Origin: Batillaria attramentaria
Lineage: Eukaryota; Mollusca; Gastropoda; Batillariidae
NCBI GenBank assembly: GCA_018292915.2
Contig: JACVVK020000215.1
Location: forward strand, 136,001 to 200,000
DNA length: 64,000 nt
Reading direction: 5' to 3'
Part shown: piece by piece, positions 1 to 10,441 of the stretch
Numbering within the stretch: the stretch's first letter is position 1
Layout: each line of letters begins with the position of its first letter
The notes under the pieces: model-generated
Told to the model about the DNA's origin: nothing
Database searches by the model: none
Seen by the model: only the letters and a program-made list of their open reading frames with translations
Made by a program: the position numbers and the translations under genes

Positions 1-520
1 AGAACTCGGCCCACGATAAGATCTGCTGATACGGCATCCGGAATAGTTGTTTCAACAATTAACAAAATAACGGAATTGCCATCCAGTAAATTAGCAAGTC
101 TTTATTTGTATATGTAGTACATCACACTACATGCACACCCATCAACATGCCACAGCAGCATAGAAGTCATTACGATAGTATTCAACACCACCTCCACAAA
201 AATTTCTATCTCACGTCAATGGCGGCTTTTTTTTTTTTTTTTTTGCTGCCATAACTCTTTGCCGGCTCCAGTGGTGTTCCTCCCTGGTAATGGGTGGAAT
301 CCACCGAGGGCTCGGAAGTTGGGGCAATTTTTATTATGCATGATGATGGAGATGAGGATGATGGTAAGATGATGCTATGGAGGTCGATCGTGTGGTTTGG
401 GGCTGCGGGACAGGGCCGCATTCCACGCTTCCTGTCATAAATATCCCGGAATTAATCAGGCCCGGGAACTACGGCACCTGCGGTGCCGGCCGTGTAATCA
501 TTCACATCATAAGACGTGTC
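1..520. other. No gene recognised
   Basis: I see no credible coding exon, RNA gene or mobile-element hallmark here. There is a T homopolymer at about 229-244. Short open frames exist but show no recognisable domain. Confidence 0.5.
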
Positions 521-523
521 ATA

Positions 524-738
524 CCAAGGAAAGCACCCCCAAAGTCGCACCCGTGAAGTGAGTGAATCTCGGCTGTGTGGCAACAGCCTCCCCACTGGGC
601 CCATAGCACACCCGCTCTGGGTAGGAGCGGACCTAGGTAGGAAAAATCCCGCTTGCCTCGGCTGGGACTCGAACCCGGGTCTCCCGGTCCAAAGTCCGAA
701 GTGCTAACCACTACACTTAGGAGGCCGGTCACTGGCGT
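524..738 (-). repeat. tRNA-Gln-like SINE (Gln-SINE), minus strand
   Basis: Read on the minus strand, the element starts near 737 with a tRNA-like head: a box-A-like TGTAGTGGTTAGCAC, an anticodon-loop-like CTTTGGA (TTG, glutamine type) and a box B GGTTCGAGTCCC. A non-tRNA body follows, containing GGGGAGGCTGTTGCCACACA. The same head and body recur on the plus strand at 58388-58560, so this is a dispersed family and not a functional tRNA gene. SINEs of this kind are transcribed by RNA polymerase III and copied by a partner LINE. I did not find a clean target-site duplication. Confidence 0.75.
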
Positions 739-2267
739 TTTTTACGACAATACACGTTGTTCTTGTTCTTGTTCGCCCTCAGTTTGGAATGGCCTCTGCC
801 CACCATTTTCCCGATACGTACATATGCTGACCGTTATTACACAAAAATCAAAATAAATAAAATATCAAATGCCCCTCAAGGGATGAGTAAAGTGTTTTTG
901 AACTTGAACTAGAACCTGGGAAGGAAAAAAAATTGAAAATTTCAAATACTCACACTAAGAAAGTGTTGTCACATCTTTCGCCGTCTGATATAGGCCGTTA
1001 TCACACCTATGTTTACTGGCTCAAGTGTTTTCCATTTCCTTCCACGCCTAGCTGATATCACTGCAAATACGACGTGCGCACTCTGTCTTCGTTATACATG
1101 TAGTCACCCCGCGTGGTGTGACTGTGTTTGTCCATAGACTCCGTCCGTGTCACTCCGTCTGGTTGGCTGGATTTTGTGGGTTCGGTCACATTTGTGACAG
1201 ACGTCCGCTATGTGCGAAAGTATATAAAAGGTGGACCATTATACATGAACCACATCTAAAGAAAGGGTTCGTCCTGGTGGTTTGAAGCATCCGCCTGTGC
1301 CCGGGGTCCTTAGCAGCTAGGTTTGAATCCCCAGATGGAGAAGAATTATTTTGGTTTGGTATTTTTCCTTCTGAATAGAGTAAAACTCCGCGAGCAGACT
1401 CTGTAAAGCTCTACTTCAAAATACAAAGAGACAGCTTTACGAAAATTTACGAGCGTGTTTCTAAACTGAGTATTTACACACCTCTTCAGTTTATCTAAGC
1501 TGCGAATCATAGGTTTTCAACACTTGAGTTTTTCCTTGACTGTCGGGTAGAAATTACTTAAAACAAATCCACGACTTGTACAGTTTCCAGTTAGAGGTGC
1601 GGACCGCTTCACCGTGAACCTGGCTAGCTTTAAAATTCGGATTCTGCTCAGTATCGATAAACCCCCCTGCGTTTCGTTAGCCGGTATTACAGGTATACTC
1701 TAAGCTTGTTTGCAAGCTCTTAAGGTTCGCTGATAAACTGACGGTGGGTTGGTTAGGTCGTGCTCGTCTTCTCCCCAAGCGTGAGTGGAGACGGCCCTAT
1801 CGGACAGGTTACGGAGGGGAAGGGGACAAGGGACAGCTAATTTACCTGATCCAACTGTCCAGTCCAGCTGAACGCTGTTTCGTGCGAAAACACAGGCATT
1901 TCAGTCGCGTTTTATTTTCTATTTTGCTTACTCTTTCTGTACTATACGGCATAAGTAACTGTGCACGATTCAACTGTTTAAAACCTATAATTTCGTAATG
2001 CCGCTGAGATGGAAAACTGCCACTTTCGAAGCTGTACGGCTGTTTGCCAGATAAAAGGATGTTTCATTTGGCCGTTGCCGCCGTTTTCGCGACTTTGTGG
2101 CTTCTAATATTAGAGATATACGACTTTCTTTGATTTTTGAACATGCTGGGACTCGAAAAAGCTGATAAAAATAGCAACCAATCAGCGCCGTCTGGCTGGT
2201 CCTCAGTCCGCAACGGAAAAAAAAAGTGTCTGCTCAGTACGCGGCACACTTCCAGAACAATGTATAT
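739..2267. other. No gene recognised; weak promoter-like and tRNA-like segments
   Basis: There is no recognisable protein. A TATA-like TATATAAAAGG lies at about 1220-1230, and a possible eroded tRNA-derived head at about 1268-1342 has a box-B-like AGGTTTGAATCCCC. Neither is supported by a following gene. An 84-codon open frame at 1744-1998 has no visible domain. Confidence 0.4.
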
Positions 2268-2276
2268 GCTGGCCAG

Positions 2277-2460
2277 GGTAGGTGGGTGTGTGGGTGTTTG
2301 GGAGTTTAACGTCCTTTTCCACCACATAAGGTTGATATCAAAGGCGGGGCAACGATGAAAAAGCCAGCACAGATATTTGGCCAAGCCGGGATACGAACTC
2401 AAGAACTGAGCATTAGAAGTCCAAAGCTCTACCATTCGGCCACCCCGGCTCTCCGTGTAC
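2277..2460 (-). repeat. tRNA-Arg-like SINE (Arg-SINE), minus strand
   Basis: This copy belongs to the commonest SINE in the window. On the minus strand it has a tRNA-like head close to tRNA-Arg(TCT), then a body with the conserved words CAAATATTTGTGCTGGC, TTTGATATCA and GGTGGAAAAGGACGTTAAAC, and a C-rich tail of CCCAC type. It is flanked by the 9-bp direct repeat GCTGGCCAG (2268-2276 and 2461-2469), as expected for target-primed insertion. Other copies lie at 3.4, 4.4, 9.0, 23.8, 39.9-40.5, 42.7 and 56.2 kb. Confidence 0.88.
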
Positions 2461-2692
2461 GCTGGCCAGAGTTATCACAATGGTCTCAGATGTTATACTG
2501 TAACCATAGAACAGCAACAGGCGAAGTTTGCACCCCACGCATACGCCCTCTGTACACAAATTATTGAATTATTGTATCATAAATTTTAGATTTGTCGAAA
2601 GCAGCCATTGCGTTGCGGGGTTCTTCAACAAGCCCTGCCTTAAGTGTACAGTTTATAGCTATTATTAATTTCAACAAATCATGTATGGACTG

Positions 2693-2693
2693 G

Positions 2694-2756
<63 letters not shown>
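2693..2756. repeat. (CA)n microsatellite
   Basis: About 30 uninterrupted CA units. Open frames encoding CVCVCV-type peptides across it are artefacts of the repeat. Confidence 0.97.
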
Positions 2757-2759
<3 letters not shown>

Positions 2760-3110
2760 CACCCGCTCTAGGGTAGGGGTGGGTAATGTGTAGACTGTTT
2801 GCAAGTCGCCATTACCAGAAGGTGGGCACTGGGTAACTGTAAGTGGGCAGTGTACACAAGTTTTTCCTGTCCGTACAAACACGTGCGTGTAATGGACACA
2901 GTGTCGGAAACACGCGAAAACAGGTCTCCGTGCTTATACTAAACATCGCCCAAAACACGATGATAATGACGTAAACGTCTTAATCGTTATTTGGTAACAG
3001 TGCTTGGGTTTGAAAAGACATTTTCATTTGATCTTGAGTGCATTTACGGACATCTCGATTCTCGGGGCCATTTCAGCACTCGTTAATTGTAACACTGAGA
3101 TTTTAAAGAC

Positions 3111-3114
3111 GTGT

Positions 3115-3177
<63 letters not shown>
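3111..3177. repeat. (TG)n microsatellite
   Basis: About 30 TG units with one early TATG interruption. Confidence 0.97.
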
Positions 3178-3179
<2 letters not shown>

Positions 3180-3312
3180 ACTAAACCAGGTGGATCGATG
3201 TACAGAAATAAGTTTCAGCAGTTTTTGGCGTGAATGATTTTACGTGATGAATGTCCCCTTTTGTATGGTCCCCCCTGCAGTAAATATTAATAATCTTCAC
3301 ACATGTATTTCT

Positions 3313-3378
3313 TACTACTTTATCATCAAACTGTTCCACTTTATCATCAAACTGTTCCACATAATCATCAGACTGTTT
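3313..3378. repeat. 22-bp tandem repeat (TTTATCATCAAACTGTTCCA type)
   Basis: Three near-identical head-to-tail units of about 22 bp based on TTATCATCAAACTGTTCCAC. The last unit is the insertion site of the next SINE, and further degenerate units continue at 3544-3610, so the SINE split an existing minisatellite. Confidence 0.8.
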
Positions 3379-3543
3379 GGGGAGCCGGGATAGCCGAATG
3401 GTAGAGCGTTGGACTTTCAATGCTCGGGTCCTGAGTTTGAATCCCGCGGGCTGCTGTCAAATATTTGTACTGGCCTTTTTTCTCTTTTTTCCCCATCAGT
3501 CTTTGATATCACGTGGTGGAAAAGGACGTTAAACTCCCATGTT
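3378..3543 (+). repeat. Arg-SINE, plus strand
   Basis: It begins GGGGAGCCGGGATAGC with box A (TAGCCGAATGG), a GGACTTTCAATG anticodon arm and box B GAGTTTGAATCCC. The family body ends in GGAAAAGGACGTTAAACTCC. The 14-bp target duplication ATCATCAGACTGTT (3364-3377 and 3544-3557) delimits it precisely, although the target is itself repetitive. Confidence 0.9.
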
Positions 3544-3673
3544 ATCATCAGACTGTTCCATTTTTAATTAAACTATTCCACTTTATGATTTATCATCAAG
3601 CTGTTTCATGCTAAAAGTCGTCATTTGTGACTCGGTACAATTTGACGATGCTGTATGTGGTCTTGTCTCTTAC

Positions 3674-3706
3674 TGGGGGGGGGGGGGGGGGGGGGAGGAG
3701 GAGGGG

Positions 3707-3754
<48 letters not shown>

Positions 3755-3772
3755 GGTGGGTGGGGGGGGGGC
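3674..3772. repeat. Poly(G)/(GT)n low-complexity tract
   Basis: A G run of about 22, a GA-rich spacer, (TG)n and a GTGGG/G run follow one another. Open frames on both strands here are compositional. Confidence 0.95.
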
Positions 3773-4366
3773 TATCGGCAAGAAATCAATAGTTAGCCAA
3801 TTTTTGTAGCCACTAGTAATAAGATGACAAAACAACTCAACACCATTTCACTCTTTCCAGCTCGTGCCTTGGAAATGTACAGGCTACATGAACGTACGCC
3901 CTGCTGACAATATTTCTCTCTCTTTCTCTCTCTCATGGGGGACGGGGGGGGGGGACCACCAGCGCCAGCTTTCTTTTGTTTGAGTCATAACTGTGAGCGT
4001 AGCCAACAAACACCAGACTGATGACGCATTGACAACTATTTTTGTCCCTCGGTTGGTGTTTTCACTGTATATCAAACTATCAGAAACTACAGCCCACTTC
4101 ACCAACCTGGGTATTGCCTCTTACTCACGACTTCTGACGCCGAGCGCCTGACAGACCAAACACTCGATCCGCTTTCTAAACGGAAAAGAACAAACAGACG
4201 CTTGTGTCACTGCATGTCATCTGGCTGACATGGTGACCCGGTGAGATTTTTAAAAAAAACGACTTTATTACTGGTTGCAGACCACACGGGTGTCAATCAA
4301 GATTGCAGAGAGTTGTTCCGGTGTTACTCCGATTCAAAAGTTCCGACGACCATTTTTGTAAAGTGA

Positions 4367-4533
4367 GGGGGAGCCAGAATAGCCGAATGGTAGAGCCTTG
4401 GACTTTCAATGCTCGGGTCAATGCTGGGGCCAAATACTTGTGCCGGCCTTTCGCCCGTTGCCCCGCCTTTGGTATCACCCAGACGTCAGTGGTGGAAAAG
4501 GACGCTAAACTCCCAAACACCCACCCACCCTTG
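4367..4533 (+). repeat. Arg-SINE, plus strand
   Basis: The tRNA-like head starts GGGGAGCCAGAATAGCC; the box B region is damaged. The body carries the family words and ends in the (CCCA)n tail ACACCCACCCACCC. It is flanked by the 11-bp direct repeat TTGTAAAGTGA (4356-4366 and 4534-4544). Confidence 0.9.
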
Positions 4534-4544
4534 TTGTAAAGTGA

Positions 4545-6314
4545 AGCCGTATGTCTGAAATATGACCATACACACGTCTTTGTATTGTAGTAACATTTTC
4601 TGAGTCGTTTTCGGGTTCATAAACGGGCGGCAACTTTCTTTAAACGCACTGTTTCCGTGTTTACAGGCCCACTTATGTTCTGGAACAAGTTTCGCTCGTG
4701 GGTGCGCCTGCCGCAAGCTCCAGATACTCTATTTTGATTATTAGCAAAGCTTATATGCGATACATTTTGCCCTTTTTTTTCACTATCTTTTCCTTCAAAA
4801 CCTCTCCCTAAGCCCCGTGAGTACTCAGTTAGGGTGGAGCCGTGCGCAATATCAAGTCTCCATCATCGTCATCATCACTAACATTTAAGTTCTACGACTG
4901 AGCTGTTGGTGTTGCTACAACTCTCTCGCTCAGTGTGTTAGCCGTGCCACTACCAATGAGCAATCGTCAAACCGCGTTTGAATCGAAGCAGCCGTCCGGC
5001 CATCTCGACTGACCCCCTTGTTATTAGAGGCGCGGACAATAGCGTCTTTCAGTTCGTGATTTTGTTGACAGACACAAAAAAAGAACTATGCAAGTGGCTG
5101 TCAAGGCGTTTTACGATCCTAGTCTTGCACGAAATTGGCACTCTACCGACACTGGATCCACAGTAATGAGAAGTTCGAAAGGCCAGGCCGGCTGTCATGA
5201 ATATTTGATGAGGAATGTATCAGTGGGGGCATGGATTTGTCCCGTGCCTTTCAGATCACTAAACACTTGGGGAAATGCGACTTTATGCTTGACTGTAGGG
5301 GCTGATAGTGAGGGCTGCTTGTGAGTTTAACGTACTAGAGGGATGAAATTTATTTTCAGAAGTTATCGCATTGAAACTGTACTCCCAGCCCGTCTCTTCC
5401 CCGCCCCCTCCCCCCCGCGGAAAAAAAGAAACCAAACAAACAAAACAAGAAAAACAAAACAGTAAACAAACAACAACAAAACACACAAACTCAAGAATCC
5501 TACAAACAAAAACGAACAAGAAACAAACTCAAAATAAACACGCACACACATACATCAGAAAACCGGGTATTAAAAAAGAACAAAAAAAAACAAACAAACA
5601 AAAAAACACCTACCCCTGAAGCCCCATCCCTTCCACACACACACACACACCAAGCTATCGCAACCTCCCATCCCCTTAAAAAAATCTTACCTCAAAAAAG
5701 TTGATCTCATCCCCACCACGGCGCCCTGACGTCCGACTCGAGTGGTACCCTCACTTAGGTAATATCGCCGTTGGGTGCGTGCTTATAGCAGCGGGCGAGT
5801 TCAGATATCTAGCCCGGCCAATAGTTTCGGTCCTCCTCGATTCATTGGCGGCGCACGCTCGAGGGCGCAGCGATGTTAACAGGTGCGTATTGAGTTATGC
5901 GCCCAAAGCACCAAACAAACAAACAAACAAAGAAAAACAACAACAACACACACACAAGAAACTGGAGTTGTCAGCCATTTTAATTCATTCAATCAGCTGC
6001 ACCTCACCAAATTAAAAGCAGACGCGTTAATAGAAGTTTCCAGTGAGACAACTGCCAGAAGAAAGAGTAGAGATGTTGATCTTGAATTAGCACAGCGGAG
6101 ACATTTTCTGTTTTAAAAATCGATGGGAATGGGGAGGGGAAGCGGGGTCGGTACTGTGCGACTGTAGGCCGGTTACATTTTCTGCGGGACAATTTATTTT
6201 ATTTTATTTTCTTCGGAGGGGGGGGGGGTCTTCAGTCAACGACAGACAATCTCAAAAAGACGCCACTCAACACTCAAACCATAAACTGTCGACAAGCATA
6301 AAATTGTTTCTCTC
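4545..6314. other. No gene recognised; A/C-rich low complexity
   Basis: There is no recognisable coding exon. From about 5398 to 5700 the sequence is a CAAA/AAAC-rich low-complexity tract, with another at 5908-5960. Frames such as 5371-5619 encode only K/Q/T/N-rich peptides from this composition. Confidence 0.55.
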
Positions 6315-6316
6315 AG

Positions 6317-6792
6317 AGTGAGTGTGAGTGAGTGAGTTTTTAGGGCTTAAAGCCGCGCAAGCCACAAAGACTAATTCGCGGCTGAGTGTGCCTGCACTAC
6401 ATGAAAAAAAACACAAAAATGTAACGTTGGACAAAGGATGCAAACTGGTCTACGGGGCAATATAAACCTAGGACATGCAGGAGACGCTGCACCTTCATGC
6501 TAATTTCTCGAACTCCCGATTACAAAAAAGCGTAGAAAACAAATAATTACAACTGGGTAAAACAAAGATAAATACTAAGCGCATATACAGCAAATAATTA
6601 TTGCAACTTATCATCTCCTAGGCGCAATAAACCAGTTCGCAGCATATGCCCAACATCACTTATTCCTAACCACTGGTAGTGCAGACGTGAGTGAGAGGTT
6701 GAAAAGAAGAAATATAGATGAAAGGGCCGAACTTAGAAATCAGCTGAGAGATGAGAGGAAGGACAGAGCGGCTAAATTCGGGAGGTTTTAAA
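6317..6792 (-). mobile_element. Hairpin-tail retroelement, second family (hp-B), truncated copy
   Basis: On the plus strand the copy opens with GTGAGTGAGTGAG, then TTTTTAGGGCTTAAAGCC and the inverted pair GCCGCG...CGCGGC. This is the 3' end of a retroelement whose sense strand is minus. The body (CTGAGTGTGCCTGCACTACATG, then GTTCGCAGCATATGCCCAAC) is shared with copies at 19196, 23994 and 39885. No protein is visible in the body, so it may be a SINE or the 3' untranslated part of another LINE. Its terminal hairpin matches the coding LINE family (hp-A), which suggests shared reverse transcriptase recognition. Confidence 0.8.
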
Positions 6793-6837
6793 GAGAAAGA
6801 TACAGAGGACTAACAAAAATAAACCTTACAACTGAGT

Positions 6838-6951
6838 GGTGATAATAATAATGATAATAATAATGAATAGCACTAAGTGCTTACAGAGGTAAAATAACTA
6901 AAAGAAACTAAAAGCTACTAGAAAGATAAAAAGCACTAAAATAGCTAAAAG

Positions 6952-6985
<34 letters not shown>
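6838..6985. repeat. (AAT)n-like stretch and (AC)n microsatellite
   Basis: ATAATAATGATAATAATAATG-type repeats at about 6838-6867 and about 15 AC units at 6954-6984. Confidence 0.9.
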
Positions 6986-6986
<1 letters not shown>

Positions 6987-7370
6987 TGTCTGTTATTCAC
7001 TCATCATTGTTGTTGTGCTGAAAACAAGTGTGTCTTAATGGACGTTTTAAAGCTGAGGACTGAGTCTGTGTGTCTGATGCTTTGCGGAAGTGTGTTCCAA
7101 AGGGCTGGTCCGTAATACATCAAACAAATAACACGAAAATGACGTGCGCACTCATCTGTTTCTGTACGCCTGTCCTACGTCCTGTCCACCAAGCCGTGAG
7201 CTCGCCGCCGAAACCCATTCAAACAATCGAGTGTGCCCGCTGTTCTTCAAACGAAAAAATGTACACACCGATCCCTCAACGAACTTCAATTTCATAACCA
7301 GTGCATTATAACACATAGCTGGCCGGGCGGCCTCTGATATGAGAGTAATGAGAAATCGAAGCTGGAGCCA

Positions 7371-7649
7371 AAGAATGGGTGTATGAGAAGACCCAGGCAC
7401 CAGTTGTTGAAGACTTGAAGAATGTGAATACCGGCTCAGGTTTTGCAGAAATTCGATACTCTATGCTTGTGAAAGAGAAGCCGAAGTGCTTCAGTTTCTG
7501 TCAGTATAAAGAATGGGTGTATGAGAAGACCCAGGCACCAGTTGTTGAAGACTTGAAGAGTGTGAATACCGGCGGCTCAGGTTTTGCAGAAATTCGATAC
7601 TCTATGCTTGTGAAAGAGAAGCCGAAGTGCTTCAGTTTCTGTCAGTATA
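7371..7649 (+). repeat. 138/141-bp direct tandem duplication with open frame
   Basis: The segment 7371-7508 is followed immediately by a near-identical copy 7509-7649. I see two differences: AAT versus AGT, and an in-frame 3-bp GGC insertion. Frame 7379-7654 (91 codons) stays open through both, giving two copies of a peptide that runs EWVYEKTQAPVVEDLK and ends KPKCFSFCQYK. A recent duplication with only a codon-sized indel is compatible with coding constraint, but I recognise no family and see no promoter. It could equally be a young noncoding duplication. Confidence 0.85.
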
Positions 7650-7654
7650 AATAA

Positions 7655-8330
7655 TGATTGGCGGATCCGATTTCCAGTGAGAAAGTTTACCCCTGTTTGA
7701 TTTGAAAAGCCCGTGTAAAATTTCACTGCATTCATTCACTACATAGAAAGCTTGTCTGGTACAATCAGAAATATTTACTCGTATCTTACAGTTGTGCAAG
7801 AAAAGCCGCTCGCACCAAGAGCCATTAGTTCTTTTTCTTATGTTTCGTCTTTGTGGAGTAGGCCTACAGAAAAAAAAAATCGTTTTCATTACTGTGTAAA
7901 ACCCGCAGTTTGAAAGAGAAAAAGTATGATCAAATCTGGTTCCCCTTTTAGTAATCCCCATGTCCAGATTGAACCCATAGCGTGGACAGAAGATGCAAAA
8001 CCTGACGAAACAAGCAAACATCACCCAAAGGGCGATCTGGACGTCTGTAGTGAGAGTCTACACCCATACACTGACCGCGCGTCCCTATATATGCTGGTTG
8101 TGAGCGTGCGTCAGTGTGTGCCTTTGAGAGTTAAGGGGCTAAAATAAGCGTCCTCTGGAGATAAAACCTGAATTTTGTCCACGCAAATAAATGTACTTCC
8201 TTGTTTGTTTAGATCGACCCGATCCGTTGCAGAATAATCCCGAGTTTTCCTTAACTCTGGTGTATAATGTATATCCTCATTGGTGTGGATCCTTTGTCCG
8301 ACGACTTCAAAAAGGGCGTCAGAGACGTGT
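7655..8330. other. No gene recognised
   Basis: I see only short unrelated frames and no repeats of note. Confidence 0.45.
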
Positions 8331-8334
8331 GTTC

Positions 8335-8402
8335 AGTTCTGACCATAACGGGATTCGAACCCGATACAGACCCGTACCCTTAATCCACTTCACTGCCAAT
8401 AT
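8335..8402 (-). repeat. tRNA-like SINE head, minus strand
   Basis: On the minus strand, GGCAGTGAAGTGGATTAAGG precedes a good box B, GGGTTCGAATCCCG. The unit resembles the 3' half of a tRNA, and I cannot fold a full tRNA. A SINE relic is the likeliest reading. Confidence 0.5.
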
Positions 8403-8985
8403 CTTCGTTCTGCCGTAACGCCTCATTTACCCCACCCGCGCTAATACGGCGGACAATTCTTCACGCCTTTCTATTGCCCTTCTGGCGTGGAGAGAGCGTC
8501 AATTAATTTACCCCCTCAGCGCATGTGAAAGAAACCGGGAGTTTTGTTGCAACGCCCTCCTTTGCTTCCCACCTCTACTTCGCTCGATTGTGATCAAGTA
8601 TATTACTTCTGACTCGTTGCTTGCTTTGGGGTTGGCCGTTTATTGTAGAAGGGGAAATCTGTGCGAGAAAGGATACATGTTTTTTTCAATAGACTGACGA
8701 GGCAGGAATATGAACTGTATGCACAGATATGGACATGGAATGTATGTTTCTATGGTGTGTGACAAAAATGCTACTAGACCAGTCACGCCGAACCTTTTTT
8801 TTTTGGGGGGGGGGGGGCGTGCAAAATGAACAGGAAACAACGTATGGAATGAAATAAACATGACTAGACTGACGAGACGGATATTATAGACTGCATGCGC
8901 AGGTACGGACATGTGTATCTCTGCACTGGTATGCCGCGTGACAACTTTGACATGATCAGTTGCGCCGAGCTTCTAATTTTTATTT

Positions 8986-8986
8986 T

Positions 8987-9020
<34 letters not shown>
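8986..9020. repeat. (GT)n microsatellite
   Basis: About 16 GT units immediately next to the 3' end of the following SINE, so it may have grown from that SINE's tail. Confidence 0.95.
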
Positions 9021-9021
<1 letters not shown>

Positions 9022-9023
<2 letters not shown>

Positions 9024-9168
9024 TAGGAGTTTAACGTCCTTTTCCACCGCGTACGGTTGATATCAAAGACGGCAAGCACAAATACTTGGCCCTAGCCGGT
9101 ATTCAACTCACGACCCGAGGATCGAAAGTTCAACACTCTGCTCAGTGATCACTTGGCAATCCCGGCTC
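9022..9168 (-). repeat. Arg-SINE, minus strand
   Basis: The minus-strand copy carries the family body (GGTGGAAAAGGACGTTAAAC, TTTGATATCA) and a diverged tRNA-like head that ends at GGGGAGCCGGGATTGCC. The head abuts the Asp-SINE on the plus strand, so the two SINEs stand head to head with no spacer. Confidence 0.85.
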
Positions 9169-9560
9169 CCCTTGGTGGTCTAGTGGTTAAGAGACTTGTC
9201 ACCAATGCGAGAGGTGGGGCGTTCGAGTCCCACTCGGGGCTAAGAATTTTTCCTTCTCGTATGTGGCACCGTTCATTCAGGCCGATCGTCGGGGGTTCTC
9301 TCCGGGTACTCCGGCTTCCTCCCCCTCTGCTTTGGAAATGTTCAGCCCACCAAATTTGAAAAATAAATGTAATTCAAAATTCCGAAATTTAAATAGCTGA
9401 GCTGACCCTTCGCACCACGTGATTGTAATACGTTTATGTCCAGTGTGTGGGAGAATGCGTGTGATTCACGTGAGCGTGCGTGTTGGGTTCAGTTCGCTTT
9501 GAGCCGATTCGTGAAATTGGGTAAAGTGCCTATACAGTACTCATTATTATTATTATTTAT
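9169..9560 (+). repeat. tRNA-Asp-like SINE (Asp-SINE), plus strand
   Basis: The head has box A TGGTCTAGTGGTTAAGA, an anticodon-loop-like CTTGTCACC (GTC, aspartate type) and box B CGTTCGAGTCCC. The body contains TCTCCGGGTACTCCGGCTTC, like the deeply conserved SINE core often called Nin-DC (that name is from memory), then CTGAGCTGACCCTTCGCACC, and it ends in a (TTA)n tail. A second copy lies at 62842-63162. Confidence 0.85.
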
Positions 9561-10441
9561 TTTTCGGAGTCGGCATCGGTCGTGTAAAATGAGAAAAAAA
9601 AAAAAGAAAAAAAAAAGAAGCCAACCCAAGACAGCGTGTGAAGCCTAATATTGTATATTTAAGGATATCTCTAGGTCGACAAGGACATACGAATTGCAAT
9701 CACGGATATGGACACAGGTACGTTCTCTCTCTGCGTGTGAATACCGCGTGTGATGAACGTTATGTGCTTCAGGAGAGATCAAACGCGCCGAGCTTGCTTC
9801 CCGAACTGAATGCCAGCCGTATAATGAAGAAGAAAACAGTTTTATAAAACTTAATAAATATGGCTACGTCTGTGCGTCCGATTTCGTCACGTCTGAATAG
9901 AGTATTATACTACACAAAACAGCTGCCAGATGTATGAAATGTCTCCGTGAATCAATATGAACTTCAGCCGAGTGCATGGGGCACATCTGGTCTTTTGGGG
10001 TTATTGCTGTACATGGCAGTAAACATGAAGTTGATTGACGTAATTATAACAGCAATGGTGGACTGATTTTATTTGTCTGTGTGTACATGGGTTGGTACGA
10101 CGCAACGAGGTATATGCCACACTGGTGTATGCGCATGGTAGTTACAATGAAGCCGTACTTTGAAAAAGAAAAATGTAACAAATTTACAGTTAAACATCAC
10201 AATATTAATGCAGTCTTGTGTTAGGTATCTTGCGCATACCCGGGTCTAGCGAGCAGCTCATTGTGTCGTATCAAGGGAGCGAAACTTTCCAGAAGCCCCG
10301 TCCATTATAGAATATAATAGTGATATTAGTCTCCATTCTCTGTACTCCCCCCCCCCCCCACACACACACAAAACACACATGAAAAGAAACAAAGAAAAAA
10401 AAGGGAGAAGAAAAAAAAACTAGAGAGGCAAAAGCCTCCAT
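9561..10441. other. No gene recognised
   Basis: A-rich tracts at 9590-9620 and 10376-10425 and a C run at about 10346-10360. No exon or repeat family recognised. Confidence 0.45.

Noticed and set aside
1215..1260. TATATAAAAGG as a promoter
   Set aside because: No exon, donor site or initiator-linked gene follows; a single TATA-like word in AT-rich DNA is not enough.
2561..2882. Frames encoding long CVCVCV or THTHTH peptides (also at 3608-3835, 12174-12455 and 17990-18535)
   Set aside because: They are translations of CA/GT microsatellites and have no other coding signal.
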